A stretch of DNA of 31,245 bases, from NCBI GenBank assembly GCA_020631575.1, contig JAHDGX010000005.1, forward strand, positions 1 to 31,245, read 5' to 3'. Shown here one piece after another: positions 7,245-18,406 of the stretch. Positions within the stretch are counted from its first letter, which is position 1. The number at the start of each line of letters is the position of its first letter. The notes under the pieces were generated by a model. The model worked only from the letters and a program-made list of their open reading frames with translations, made no database searches and was not told the DNA's origin. Source of the stretch: Candidatus Altimarinota bacterium (GTDB taxonomy: Bacteria; Patescibacteriota; Gracilibacteria; BD1-5; UBA6164). The translations under genes were made by a program, and so were the position numbers.

Positions 7245-8183
7245 ATGTTGCTCCCGTCGACTTGTCTGATGTCGTATCCTAGGTTAGGCGATAGTGTTTC
7301 TTGATATTCAGAACATTATGCTAAGCTCCTTAATAAGGCACTTGAAACACACCCGAATTCAGATCTTACGGAAGAGACGATTATCCCAGAAAATATTAGT
7401 AGTCAAGATATAGTGCGAATTCGTCAAATTGAGCAAGATGCTTGGGCACATGGTATAGAAGAATACCTTATGTGCAGATGATGTGGTAATGTGGTATGAA
7501 AAGACTCTCTTTATTGAAAGCTTCCAAGGTGTGTTCAGAAAAGAACAGTTTCAAGAATAGAGGATCTTTTATGATCTCCAAAGAGTCAGTGCTGATCTTG
7601 CGGCCAAGAGATGGCACCAATTTATGGGGAAGAGTATTTACGAGAAATCCAAGACAGATACATAAATAGTAAATCATATGTTTCTGTATTGCGAGATCAT
7701 GAAGCGGTTATTCAATGATTTATTGATGCGTATGTAGATGATTTTTCTACAATCTATAGGAGAGAATTTTCATCGTACTATGGTTCAGTAGCTTCAGAAG
7801 AAGAAATGAAATTACATATTGAAAAGACACTATGAAGGGAAATGCCAGATAAACTACTGTTTTGGACATCAGTAGCACTTAATGAAAGATATAGGAATTT
7901 AGCGAATATATATAGGCTATTGAGGATATTTTTTATGTCTATGGATATTAGGGATGAATATACATGCCTTTCTGAAGCAAGAGTATGAACAAATATTTCT
8001 CAAATATATTTAAAAATGTGAGCAAAAGCTTGTCAGATTTCAGAGCTTACGCAACTTTGATGAATGCAATGAAAAGCATTGGGTGTAGATAATGAAATAT
8101 ATTTACAAGATGATATTATCGCATTATATAGAAAGAAATTACAAATGTCGAAAAGAGATTTTTGGAGATTTTGTTTTCGATAA
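7245..8183 (+). CDS. Zinc-ribbon protein, paralogue B
   Basis: The product has 312 residues and starts two bases after the stop of the preceding gene. It appears distantly related to that neighbour. Both have a short helix (RIRQIEQDAWAHGIEEYLMC here) leading into a zinc ribbon, here CRGCG near residue 78 and CGSCGQ near residue 115. Both end in a long mostly helical part. The remainder (SVLRDHEAVIQGFIDAYVDDF, then a helical stretch with LGGMQGKALGV) could be a GNAT-like fold, but I cannot prove it. No signal peptide or membrane helix is visible, so a cytosolic role is likely. Thirteen of 20 glycines are UGA. Position between paralogue A and the kinase suggests the pair is an input, output or modifier of the signalling system. 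Confidence 0.75.
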
Positions 8184-8249
8184 AAGGATTTAGTTTGTCT
8201 GAAGCAGAAATATGTGTATATTTCAGAAAGTGTAATTCCTCACCTTTCT

Positions 8250-10340
8250 ATGTTTATGTCTTTTTATATATTTTTGTATATATCTGTAGCAATAGTATTA
8301 TTTTATTCATGATATATTTACAACAGAGTATATAAAAATTTAAGCTCACTTTTCTTTTTCTTTTCCTTAAGTGTTTTTTCTTTATGGATCACAACCTACT
8401 TGTTGTCGTTTTCAACAAGTAACAATCCAAGTATATTGTTATATCTCTCGCGTTTTATGTTCACGGCTTCTATATTAGGTCTATATTATTTTCTTGCCTT
8501 CCTATTATTTATCAACTGGAAAGGGAAAAGCCATCAAAAAAAGAATATCCTGATCAAAATAGTGAGCATCTCTATGATTCTTATTATCATTGGAATATTC
8601 TCTCCATTTATAATTTCTGAGATGCTTTTTGATCAAATAAGAGGAATACATTATGAATCATACGGAATATTATATAGTATATTTGTTATATTATATTTCT
8701 CATTTTTCCCAATATTCTTGTTTTTGTCTTTTAGGAAAGTAACAAAAATAAGAAAAATCGAGAAAATAAGAATGAAGTATATTTGTTATGGGTTCAGTAT
8801 ATTTGTTTTTCTTGGTATAGTATTGCAAGTTATCTTACCATTACTATGAATTTTTATTTTAGAAAGAGAATTAGTTCTCACTTTACTCCCGTTTATCCTT
8901 TGTTTTTGGTATATACATAATAGATTTTATTTTACTGATATATCAGTATCTATAGGTAAAATTTTTATATTTATATTCTCACTTTTACTTTCATTTTTTG
9001 TTATTTTTCTTTTACATGAACATATACAACGATTGCCTTCCATATATCATAGTTTTTGGAATATTTCTTCTAATCCATATATATTTGAATTTTGTATTTG
9101 AGTAATAATACATTCACTTACATATAAAATATTATTACGCTACATGCTTCCACACTCTCAGGGTGGGGTTATTGTTGATTGACTTATGAGTTTGAGAGAG
9201 CAGATCCCAAGAATCACAAGTCAAAAAGCGTTAAATAAATATCTGTCTGATTTTTTTCAATTGAACTTTCATATATCTCATATAAAAGTTAGAGTTATCT
9301 GAAAGTGATTATCTGATGACGAATTGTTTCATTATTTTAGTTCTTGAATTCTAAGAGACTTCTTCATTAACGATGCTTTCTTTATAGAGAATAATAAAAA
9401 TAAGTTTAAAGATTACAAGAAGCTAGGTGATATCTGAAAGAAAATTCACCTAGTACTTCCTTGATATTCAAGATCTTGAGAAGTAAGACTCTTATTAGAA
9501 TTAGGACAAAAGATACTATGAGATCCATATTGAAGAGACGAAATATCAGCACTGAAATCATTTGTAAATTTCCTTGGATGACATTTAAAATATATTGAAG
9601 TATATAAAGAGATTCAAGATCTAAGTATTAACCTTGATAGAAGAGTTGACGAAAAGACAATAGAATTCAATAATCTTCTCAATAAACAGAAAGAATTCAT
9701 TGCTTATGTTGGTCATGAAATAAAAAATCCAATCACAAATACACTTTTTCTTACAGATTGAATCAAAGAAGATGTTCAATGAAAAGTAGGGAAAGATACT
9801 CAAGAGGATGTGTCAATATTATATGATGAACTAGTAAAAATATCTAAGCTGGTGAAATATATTTTTTCAGCTGAGAAATTTGACCTAGACAAAGTAAAGC
9901 TCTATAAAGAACCTGTAAACATAAGTGAATTTCTGGAGTCAGAAATTCATAATTTCAGGCATAATTATCCTTACGTAAATTTCATATGAGACATTAAAAA
10001 TAATGTTATGCTTGATATTGATGAGACTCAGTTTCGTCAAGTAATTCAAAATTTAGTTAATAATTCAATTAAATTTATTGATAGAAAGAAACCAAAAATA
10101 CTCGTAAACTTATATGTTAAAAGAGATGTAGTATACATAAGCATTGAAGATAATGGGGAAGGTTTTAAGAATGGGGAAAATGAAAATATTTTTTCTAAGT
10201 ATGTGACATGATCATGAAGCTCTACAGGCTTATGAATGGGCTTGTATTTGTGTAAAAAAATTGTTGAGCTTCATAAAGGCAGTATTCATGCCTCAAACTC
10301 TAAAAAACTAGAATGAGCTTGTTTCACCATAAAACTATAG
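8250..10340 (+). CDS. Multi-TM sensor histidine kinase
   Basis: The product has 696 residues. Residues 1-290 are a run of about seven to nine hydrophobic helices, resembling the 7TM N-terminal module of some histidine kinases. A cytoplasmic GAF-like region follows (about 310-455, ending GDPYGRDEISALKSFVNFLGG). Next come a coiled linker (LDRRVDEKTIEFNNLL), the phosphoacceptor H489 in FIAYVGHEIKNPITN, and the ATPase domain with N box (VIQNLVNNSIKF), G1 (EDNGEGF) and G2 (GLGMGLYLCKKIVELHKG). Glycines in the G2 box are partly UGA. ATG 8250 is the first ATG after the previous stop and opens straight into the first helix. The next gene is its probable partner regulator, one base downstream. The signal is not apparent. 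Confidence 0.9.
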
Positions 10341-10341
10341 T

Positions 10342-11037
10342 ATGAATATTCTCATTATAGAGGATAATGATATATTGGCTAAGAGTCTCCACGCTACATT
10401 TAGTTCAAATAGTTTTGCTAATATCGTTGATATCCTTACTACATTTGAGTCATTTCTTTATCATGATAGTATAGAGTGCTATGATATTGTTTTAGTAGAT
10501 ATTAGTCTTTGATCAAAAAGAAATAGACAGGGAATAGATATTTTAAAGCGAATACGCAAAGGAAATATCCGGATTCCTGTTATAGTTATGAGTAGTTATA
10601 GTGAATATTCATCACTTCAAGAGGCATTTACCTGTTGAGCAAATGATTATATTATAAAGCCTTTTAGGAATAAGGAATTACAAATCCGTATTGAGAGGTG
10701 GTTTCATAATTACCTATTTACTGAGTATTATTCAATAAATAAATCAATTAATTACAATAATGTAAGTTATTGTCTCAGTCAAAATGAATTTTTTTTGAAT
10801 GAAAGAAAAATAAATCTTTCTAAGTCTTCAAAGTATATTTTCTTATTATTTTTGATCCATAAAGAATCACTTCTTACATCTGAATACTTAATAAGAAAAA
10901 TATGGGGATATAAAGAAAACGAAAATCTAAACCTAAGAATTAAGATAATGCGATTAAAGAAGCAATTAAAGATATATGGTCTGGATTCTCTTATTTGTAC
11001 TATCCATTGAGAGGGGTATATGTTAATAAAAAAATAA
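10342..11037 (+). CDS. OmpR-family response regulator, partner of the kinase
   Basis: The product has 231 residues. The receiver has the acidic pair E7/D8, phosphoacceptor D53 (VLVDISLG), S84 (VIVMSSYS) and K106 (YIIKPF). The C-terminal half is a winged helix (LSKSSKYIFLLFLIHKESLLTSEYLIRKIWGY, then the recognition-helix region ending IMRLKKQLKIYG, and HGEGYML as the wing). It begins one base after the kinase stop codon, so the two form a classic kinase-regulator pair, presumably with co-translation. The gene ends three bases before the stop of the convergent SulP gene, and no terminator fits between them, so transcripts probably overlap. Confidence 0.92.
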
Positions 11038-11040
11038 ATA

Positions 11041-12846
11041 CTAGTCAGATATCTTTTCTATTTTTTTTATTACTTTTTTTTCTAATTCGGGAGATTTCTT
11101 TTTATCTTTCTCATATCCAAGAAGAGAAGAGAAGTCGGTCTTTTTGTTTGATTTCTTCTTTATTTTTGATATAGCATCTGATATAGACAGTAGAACTCTT
11201 TTCTCTCAAAAGTTTTTAATGAATTTTGAAACAGTGAGTTTTTGGAATACTTTTGCCCTTATTCAAGTAACGTATACTTTGATATTTTCTTCTTTCATTC
11301 TCGTTACAAGGTTATTTAACATTTCTGCTGCAGAGGAGTCGATGTTGTTGACCCATTCGAAATCTAGTATAATATATGATAATTCTTTTTCTTCAAGAAT
11401 ATGATTAAAAATTTTTGATTCAATATATCATGAATTAGCAAAAAACAAGTTCCCATCAAGTCTATATACTCATATATCTTTACTAGATTTAAGTCAAAAC
11501 AAATCTATATCTCTGTATGTACCATCCTTGTAGAGTCAAAGCTCAATAATTTTTGGCCTCATTGATCTGTATATAAAGAAGACAAGAGATAATACTACTC
11601 ATACAAGTACTCAAACCTCTATGTTAGGACTAAAAGCGAGGGTGGATAGGAATGTGATATATCCAATAATTGCGTCATGTTTTTCAATTTTCCAGGCTTG
11701 ATTGAGAGGTTTGAATCGTATCATATGGGTTACTGCAACGATAATAATAGCAGCAAGAGTTGCTGTTGGTAAATATTCTAAGAAAGGAGTAAGAAATAGA
11801 AGAGTAAAACCTACCATAAGACCAGTAATAACACCAGTTAGCCCAGTTGAGGCACCAGCTTTAAGGTTTACAGCAGTCTTTGAGAAACTCCCAGCAACTC
11901 AATATCATCAAAATAAACTTGAACTCAGGTTTGCCAGTCATTGTCAGATGAGTTCTCTATTGGGAGAAAGTGGTTTTTTAGTCGTATAAGAGACAAATTT
12001 TGCAACAGATATAGATTCAGTAAAACCAATCAAACCAATAATTATACTAAAAAGTCATAGCCTAAATATATCATAAAATCAAAGCGTTGCCATTCATACA
12101 GAAAGGAAATTAAGTGAAAAACCAGGAAGCTCAGAGGGGATATTTTTTATAATACTTCCTCAAAAGTTAGCATTGTATCATAAATAATATGAAAATGTTA
12201 TTGATAAAATTATCAAAAATAACACTTTAGGGGTTTTTGGAAATATTCTTCAAATTATTATAAGAAAGAGTATTGAACTAACACCACAAATAAGAGTTGG
12301 GAGGTGGGTGCTACTTAATATTTCTCAGAATAAGTTTATAAGTCAATGTACGTATGTTCAAGACTTTTCGTAACTGACTCAGAAAATTTTAGAAAGCTGA
12401 GAACTGATAGTTAATATTGCTGCTGCATTTGTGAATCCCACTATAACTGGATGCGAAAGGAAATCTACAATTACTCATAATCTAAGACTTCCAATTAGAA
12501 GATAGAATAGAGAAGTAAAGAATGCTATAAATGAAGCATATGCAATGTATCCTTCACTTCAACTTGATGCTATTGGCGCAAGTGCAGTTGCTGTCATAAG
12601 AGATACAATTGTGACGGGTCATGTAGACATTTGTGGAGAAGACCCAAATAGTGCTGCTACTATTACTGGGATAAAAGCTGTGTACAGACCTACCTCTACT
12701 GGTAACCCTGCTAGCTGGGCATATGCCATTGACTGGGGGATGAGGATAAATGATACGCTTAAACCAGCAAAAATGTCTTTCCTAAGAATATTCTTATCTT
12801 TCAACTCATTTATCCATTGTAGGAACGGGAGATACTTATAAAACAT
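11041..12846 (-). CDS. SulP-family anion transporter with STAS domain
   Basis: The product has 601 residues and ends in TAG. The N-terminus (DIFAGLSVSFILIPQSMAYAQLAGLPVEVGLYTAFIPVIVAALFGSSPQMST) is the SulP signature. The middle keeps the family's GGYGVAGSFSKTAVN and AGASTGLTGVITGLMVG stretches. About 11-14 membrane helices lead to a cytoplasmic STAS domain at about residues 430-560 with FEWVNNIDSSAAEMLNNLV, the loop where phosphorylatable serines sit in related domains. A lysine/glutamate-rich tail of about 40 residues follows. SulP proteins carry sulfate, bicarbonate or other anions; the substrate cannot be read from sequence. It lies 63 bases downstream of the next gene on the same strand and could share its transcript. 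Confidence 0.93.
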
Positions 12847-12909
12847 GCTTATACTCGTAACTAATATATATTTTATATTGTACTATATTTATTAGTTGAA
12901 TAACAGTTT

Positions 12910-14538
12910 TTAATCTATCTTAAAGATGATATTATTGTATATATTAGAAATATTTTTTACAAAGAATGGCCGAGTAGTTATTTTTACACTACTAATTTTT
13001 GTGTTGTTTAGTAGAAATTTTTCAGCCTCGTGCTTATCCATTCCTCGTATTTCAGCTTTAAGTTGGTTGATGAGGGTATTGTTTTTACTGAGAAAATCAT
13101 GAATAAAAATAGCTTCTATTTCAAAGGTTCCCTTTAACCTAAAAGGAGAATCTTCAATATATATAACTTCTGATAACCTCACGCTACTTGTATCTACATA
13201 TTCGATTTTTTCAACTCATTGTAGAGTTTTTTCATTAAGTATGTTCTTAAGTTTACTAATAATTTCATTTTTGTCGTAACTATAAACATATACCGTAATA
13301 CTTCCATTGATGCTAAAGTTCTCTCTGATATCTCAGATTTTTACTTCTCAGAAATTTACCTGAGGTTTTGTGTAGCTTATACTCTCTCAAAGCGATAGAA
13401 TATCTATTTTTTGATTATTAACACTATTAGAATTATTTATATCGGTTTTTATAGAGTCTAAAGCTTCTGATTTTAGCTTACCTATAAATATTTCCTCAGC
13501 TCTTTCTATATCTTCTTGAGATACAGATTTTTGAAATGTATCGCTTCCAGAACTAAAATCCTCACTACTGATAGCAAAGATAAGTTTTTTAGACTCTTCT
13601 GAAAGTCATGGAAGGGAAAGGGAGGTTTGTTTTTTTATATTTCATCTTGATCATACATACTTTCAGCTCATATCTTCGAAATCTGCTGTTACTCTAATTT
13701 TCGTACTTCAGGGAGTGATGTTTCAGAAGTTATCATATACCCCAGCTGGAACATTTACCCATGTATCACTTCTATAGATGATTCAAGTATTATCCATAAA
13801 TCTTGTATTAGGTACGAGTGCTAACTCCTCTCATGAAGAGTTAAATATTTCTATTTCTCAAGAAGCCCTGTTATTATTATCAATAATACTTGTCGCAGCA
13901 AAAGTGTCAGAACTATATATAGTCTTAGATAAAGTGGTAATTTTTATATATTTGTTATTTCATAGTATACTATTATCTATGTTTTCTTTGAATATAAAGT
14001 TATATGCTTCTTTTTTAATTGATTTCTCTGGGACTATATAGATATAACTTTTACTGATAGCAAAATAATATATAAATACGAAGATTCATATACTTCAAAT
14101 TAGCGCTAATACAAAGAGTCTGATGGGAGTATTATCTTGATGAATTCTGGAGAATTTACCCAAACTATTAAGTCTTTTTTGTGTATCAAAATATTGTGAT
14201 ATTTCATTTTTATATGAATGTATTTGGAACTTTAGATATTCCCAATATGTGAAGTTATGTTCTAGGAGCTTAGTATTAGCATTCTTTTCAATGAATTGAG
14301 AGTTTTTGACAAGAGTGTATTCTATTCAAATACTTTTTCATATTTTCTTCCCAATTTTGTCATTGGTGGCAATAATAAGTTTTTTTTCTTTTGCCTTATT
14401 CTTTAAAACTTTTAAAGATATATAGTTATGTAAAATAGGATGTCAGAGAGGAAAATCTAGGATTATATCATCACCTTTTGCTTCAGACATCTTATCAACA
14501 ATATCTACAATGGTATCATCTATATGTACTTGTATCAT
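12910..14538 (-). CDS. Single-pass membrane protein of a candidate-phyla type
   Basis: The product has 542 residues from ATG 14536-14538 (MIQVHIDDTIVDIVDK). The first 130 residues look like an alpha/beta module (DDIILDFPLGHPILHNYISLKVLKNKAKEKKLIIATNDKIGKKIGKSIGIEYTL, seen in parts). One membrane helix lies at about 137-160, followed by IYIVPEKS and a large beta-rich C-terminal part outside the membrane. This architecture is familiar from candidate-phyla proteins, sometimes labelled baseplate J-like, but the label is weak. Function is unknown; a structural envelope role is an inference. The reading frame extends further upstream to 14658, but that would overlap the divergent mutS gene, so the shorter start is preferred. 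Confidence 0.75.
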
Positions 14539-14626
14539 GTGTTTTGGTGAGAATAAATTAGCTTTACAAAAAAGATAATCACTATACACTGAAAATCAAA
14601 CTAAATAGCTCCATTTCTTGTAAAAT

Positions 14627-16018
14627 ATGTCTTTTCTAGACGACCTTATACAGCTCATAGATACATCGATTGATGAAGATGCAGTAAATACTGTTCATCA
14701 ATGATGAATTATTGCGTCGTGATTTAATGTTGATATTGATAATGATAGACTCTTAGTATCACAGTGACATTATTGGTTAAGTGATTATAGTGACAAAATT
14801 CGTAATGAAACCTGAATTAAATCTCTGAAAATCAAATATACCTCTGTAGCAGGATATTTTATAGAACTAACTAAATCTGTCTGATCTTTAGTGCCAGAAG
14901 ACTTTATACTGAAACAAACTTTAACAAATGCTTTACGATATACAACGCTTGAGTTAAAAAATTTTGAATCAGAATTGCAGCATGCTACAGAAAGCCTAAA
15001 CGAAAAAGAATATAATTGTTTTATTGATATTCGTAATAATGTAATTAATTATTTTGATGATTTATACCAATTATCATCAAAAATTTGATATTTTGATTTT
15101 TTAGTAAGTTGAGCATCTTGTTCACTACTGAATAGATATATTACCCCCGAAATATCAAACTCAAGTAAAGTTGAAATAGTTTCAGGTCGTCATCCAGTTA
15201 TAGAAAAACAAGTGTGAGATTTTATAAGCAATGATTTAAATATATGATTGAAAAATACTGTTCATACCATCACTTGACCAAACATGTGATGAAAATCTAC
15301 TTTTCTTAGGCAAAACGCACTTATAGTCATTATGGCTCATATGTGAATAGATGTTCCGGCGAAACAAACAAAAATCTGAATATGTGATAGAGTCTTTTCT
15401 CGAGTTTGATCATGAGATAATCTTTTTTTATGACAATCAACATTTATGTTAGAGATGCAAGAGATCAGTTTTATCTTACAAAATGCTACAAATAAAAGTT
15501 TCATTATTATTGATGAAATATGACGTGGAACAAGTACTTTTGATGGTATGAGTCTAGCTTGGGCTATATTAAAGCATATTCATGATAAGATTCAATCAAA
15601 AACTCTTTTTGCTACTCATTACCATGAAATTATTGATTATACAGTAGAGCTGAAAAAAGCTGCAAATTATAGTGTTGCTGTATGAGAAAATGAAGAGAAT
15701 ATAGTTTTCTTGCGAAAGGTAGTCCCTGGGGGAGTAAAGAAGAGCTATTGATTGGAGGTAGCGAAAATCGCAGGGATATCCAAAGATGTACTAGAACAAG
15801 CAAAAGTAACTATGATCCATCTAGAGTGAGAAAATAAGCAACAACAACTTCAAATTTGATACCAAAAAATACTAAAGGATGAACCAGATAGTATTAATGA
15901 GAAGCTATTTAAAAATATTGAATCAAGATTAGCTTCTACAAATCTTGATAATACTTCTCCTATTCAGGCATTACTTATAATTGAAGAATTGAAAGAGCTG
16001 CTCAAAAAATCAAAATAA
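14627..16018 (+). CDS. mutS: MutS-like mismatch repair ATPase lacking N-terminal domains
   Basis: The product has 463 residues, about half the usual MutS length. It begins inside the core domain (the TGIKSLKIKYTSVAGYFIEL segment is near residue 65), continues through the clamp, and keeps the full ATPase. Key elements are SGRHPVIE, Walker A GPNMGGKST at 217-225 with all three of its glycines encoded by UGA, the STFMLEM signature, Walker B with D296 and E297 followed by GRGTSTFDG, and ATHYHE. It lacks the mismatch-reading domain with its Phe-x-Glu motif and the connector domain. The divergent gene 88 bases upstream leaves no room for them. It may be a remodelled protein that binds branched DNA, or a reduced MutS. 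It has no MutS2 Smr domain. Confidence 0.88.
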
Positions 16019-16042
16019 GCAACCCCAATGTGTAGAAAAAAC

Positions 16043-16070
16043 TTGTATCAATAAGGTGAGTATGTAATAT
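16043..16070 (+). promoter_or_regulatory. Candidate promoter for the anchored charged protein
   Basis: TTGTAT (16043-16048) is followed after 16 bases by TAATAT (16065-16070), 34 bases before the next ATG and just behind the mutS stop. The match to consensus is moderate. Confidence 0.35.
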
Positions 16071-16103
16071 TTTGTCAATATTTACATATTTACATTTTCC
16101 ATT

Positions 16104-17249
16104 ATGAACTTTATCATGAAAAACTTAGGGTGGCTTTTATTACTTTTATTCTTTGTGTTTATGTTGTTTGTTATTTCTTCAAGTAATAATAACCCTAAAA
16201 CATGAACGGGTGTCTTGCTAACATCATCTTGAGAAACATCAGAAAATATTGATGCGAAACTTGATAAGCTTGTTGAATCAACAGAGGAAAGTGATGATAT
16301 TGTCTCAGGAGAAAATCAATTAGACAAGGAAGAAAAGAAATGATTTTTCTCGTTTTTAGGTTTTGGGAAAGAAAAAAATGAAAGAGATGATAGTGAGAAA
16401 GAAACTAAGAAAAATACTAAAGAAAAATCCGAAACAAAGGAGCAAGATGTTAATGAAGTAAAAGAATCAACAAAAACTTGAAGTAATGATCAAATAAATG
16501 AACAAGGTTTTTTCTCTAAACTTTTTAAGTGAGATTCTCAGGATCAAGAAAACACGGAATCAAATACAGAAGAATCTAACGATGCTACTCTATTGGTAAA
16601 GGAATCAGAGTCAGAACCTGCAGAAATAGTAAACGTAAGAGATGCTCTCATAGGTGTTTGAAATGGACCAGATTATAGTGGAGTGAATATTGCAAAAAGA
16701 ACAGCAGGGGATCAAAAAAGATCATATGTTGATATGGCTGCAAAACTTCCTTGAGTAAATTTACAAACATATGTTGGAAAAAAATATGAAATTTGAGTTA
16801 AAGCTCTCAAGCTTAACAATAAAACGTTTTCTCAAACACTATGATATATGGCAGAGTGAGATGTTGTTACTCAATTATCGAAAGCTAACTCATATGGATG
16901 TTTTGAAGTACAAGTCGAATATTCTCTTAAAAAAGGTTATGTGTGTAAGAAGTATCTTAGAGATGCGTGATTTACTGATGCATCTAACGATCAAGAGGAA
17001 ATTTTAGTAGAATCTCAAAAAGAAGAGAATTCTGTAGATACTAGAGTTCATACAGCAGTATGATCATACTACCGAGTAGTAGACCCTACTGATAACATAA
17101 ACTTGAACCAAGGAGATATACTTAGACAAGTTTCTGCTCCAGAAGTATGATCATGTACTCAGATGAAAATCGTAGGATCTAATACGGAAGAAAATACAGG
17201 AACACTAGTAGATATATGTTCTACTATAGGCTTAAATCCAATGAAATAA
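16104..17249 (+). CDS. Membrane-anchored extracytoplasmic protein with charged linker
   Basis: The product has 381 residues and matches no family I know. One membrane helix at about residues 8-25 (WLLLLLFFVFMLFVISS) anchors it. Residues 35-185 are a highly charged, probably disordered linker rich in Glu, Lys, Ser and Asn. The linker contains two similar short motifs, KKGFFSFLGFGKEK and EQGFFSKLFKGDSQ, which may be docking sites. The last 190 residues (from about VNVRDALIGVGNGPDYSG) look folded and carry four or more cysteines, suggesting an exported beta-rich domain. A second ATG (16116) is an alternative start. No terminator separates it from the glycosyltransferase 71 bases downstream. Confidence 0.75.
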
Positions 17250-17320
17250 AATCTTTTACAAATACATAGTTTGAATATACTAGTTTTACTAATGTAGCTA
17301 GATTTATACAAACTATTAAG

Positions 17321-18406
17321 ATGAAAAAAATACTGATATTGCATGACACCTTTCTGTATAAAGGCTGATGAGAAAGACTCATACTTATGATGTGAAAGGC
17401 TCTCAATGCAGATATAGCATCGTGATTCTTCAGTAAGGGGAGTTTTGATTTAAGAAAAGAGTGATTTATGGGGGAAATTATTCCGGTATCCTCAGAAATA
17501 TTTGCAAAATGATTCAGGCATATAAAACTTAAATGGAATTTCCTCTTTTCTACAAAGTTTATTTCTCGTTATGATAGTGTTCTTTTTAGTGGGGATAGTA
17601 TTTCTGCTGTGAGAAATTGTAGCAAGAATACTAAAAAAATATATTACTGCCATACTCCACCTCGATACATATATGATCTTCATGATTTATATCTTAATAA
17701 AGTGAGGTGGCAACTTAGACCATTTTTTAAATTAGCGTGCTTTGTATTTAAAAAACTTTATGAAAGAGATTTAAGAAAAATGGATCTCATATTAACAAAC
17801 TCTATCAATACTCAGAAGAGAATAAAAAGATATTTGTGATATACATCACATGTCCTATATCCACCAGTTGATACAAAACGATTTATTTCACTATGACAAA
17901 AGTGATACTTTTTGAGTTTTGCCAGACTTGCCGATGCAAAGAGAGTCGATATGATTGTAGAAGCGTTTAAAAAACTTCCAAACGAAAAACTCATAGTTAT
18001 TTATGGGAAAAATGATCCCCAGAGAGATAAGATATTCGACCTAGCGAAGGAGAGCTCAAATATAGAGCTAGTAACGCTCGAGGATAATGATCTCTTGTAT
18101 GAGTATATAGGAAATGCAAGAGCTACTATATATATCCCAATCGATGAAGACTTTGGGATGAGTCCTGTAGAATCAATGTCAGCAGGAAAACCAGTACTTT
18201 GAGTTGATGATGGATGACTGAAAGAAACAGTAATACACAAGCAAACATGATACCTCTGCCCTCAAGACATTCATGTTGAAGATATTATCTCAGGAGTAAA
18301 ATACCTGAGCATAGATAAGTGTGAATCTATGAAAGATTATTGCGTAAAAAGAGCGAGTGAATTTTGACTTGAGGCTTTTGAAAAGAAGCTGAAAGAATAT
18401 GTTTAG
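17321..18406 (+). CDS. GT4-type glycosyltransferase
   Basis: The product has 361 residues in two Rossmann-like halves (GT-B fold). The N-terminal half starts MKKILILHDTFLYKGGGERL, with the glycine loop typical of retaining GT4 enzymes that bind an acceptor; two of its three glycines are UGA. The C-terminal half has FARLADAKRVDMIVEAFKKL and then E276-x7-E284 (EDFGMSPVE), the nucleotide-sugar site, followed by SAGKPVLGVDDGG. It should move a sugar from an activated donor to a lipid or glycan acceptor at the inner membrane face, in surface polysaccharide synthesis. Its TAG stop overlaps the TAA of the convergent TrmB-type gene. Confidence 0.92.

Noticed and set aside
6394..8183. UGA as tryptophan (table 4) or selenocysteine
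   Set aside because: UGA falls on conserved glycines, UGG serves tryptophan in the same genes, the tRNA-Trp anticodon is CCA, and there are far too many UGA codons, with no SECIS-like hairpins, for selenocysteine.
8214..8249. Earlier GTG start for the histidine kinase
   Set aside because: The added residues are not hydrophobic like the start of the membrane module, and ATG 8250 opens directly into the first helix.
11702..12841. Plus-strand open frames of 95 and 98 codons
   Set aside because: They are antisense shadows of the SulP transporter, which keeps family motifs on the minus strand through this stretch.
14539..14658. Longer N-terminus for the candidate-phyla membrane protein (ATG 14656-14658)
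   Set aside because: It would overlap the start of the divergent mutS gene and leave no room for either promoter; the family-like sequence begins at MIQVHIDD.
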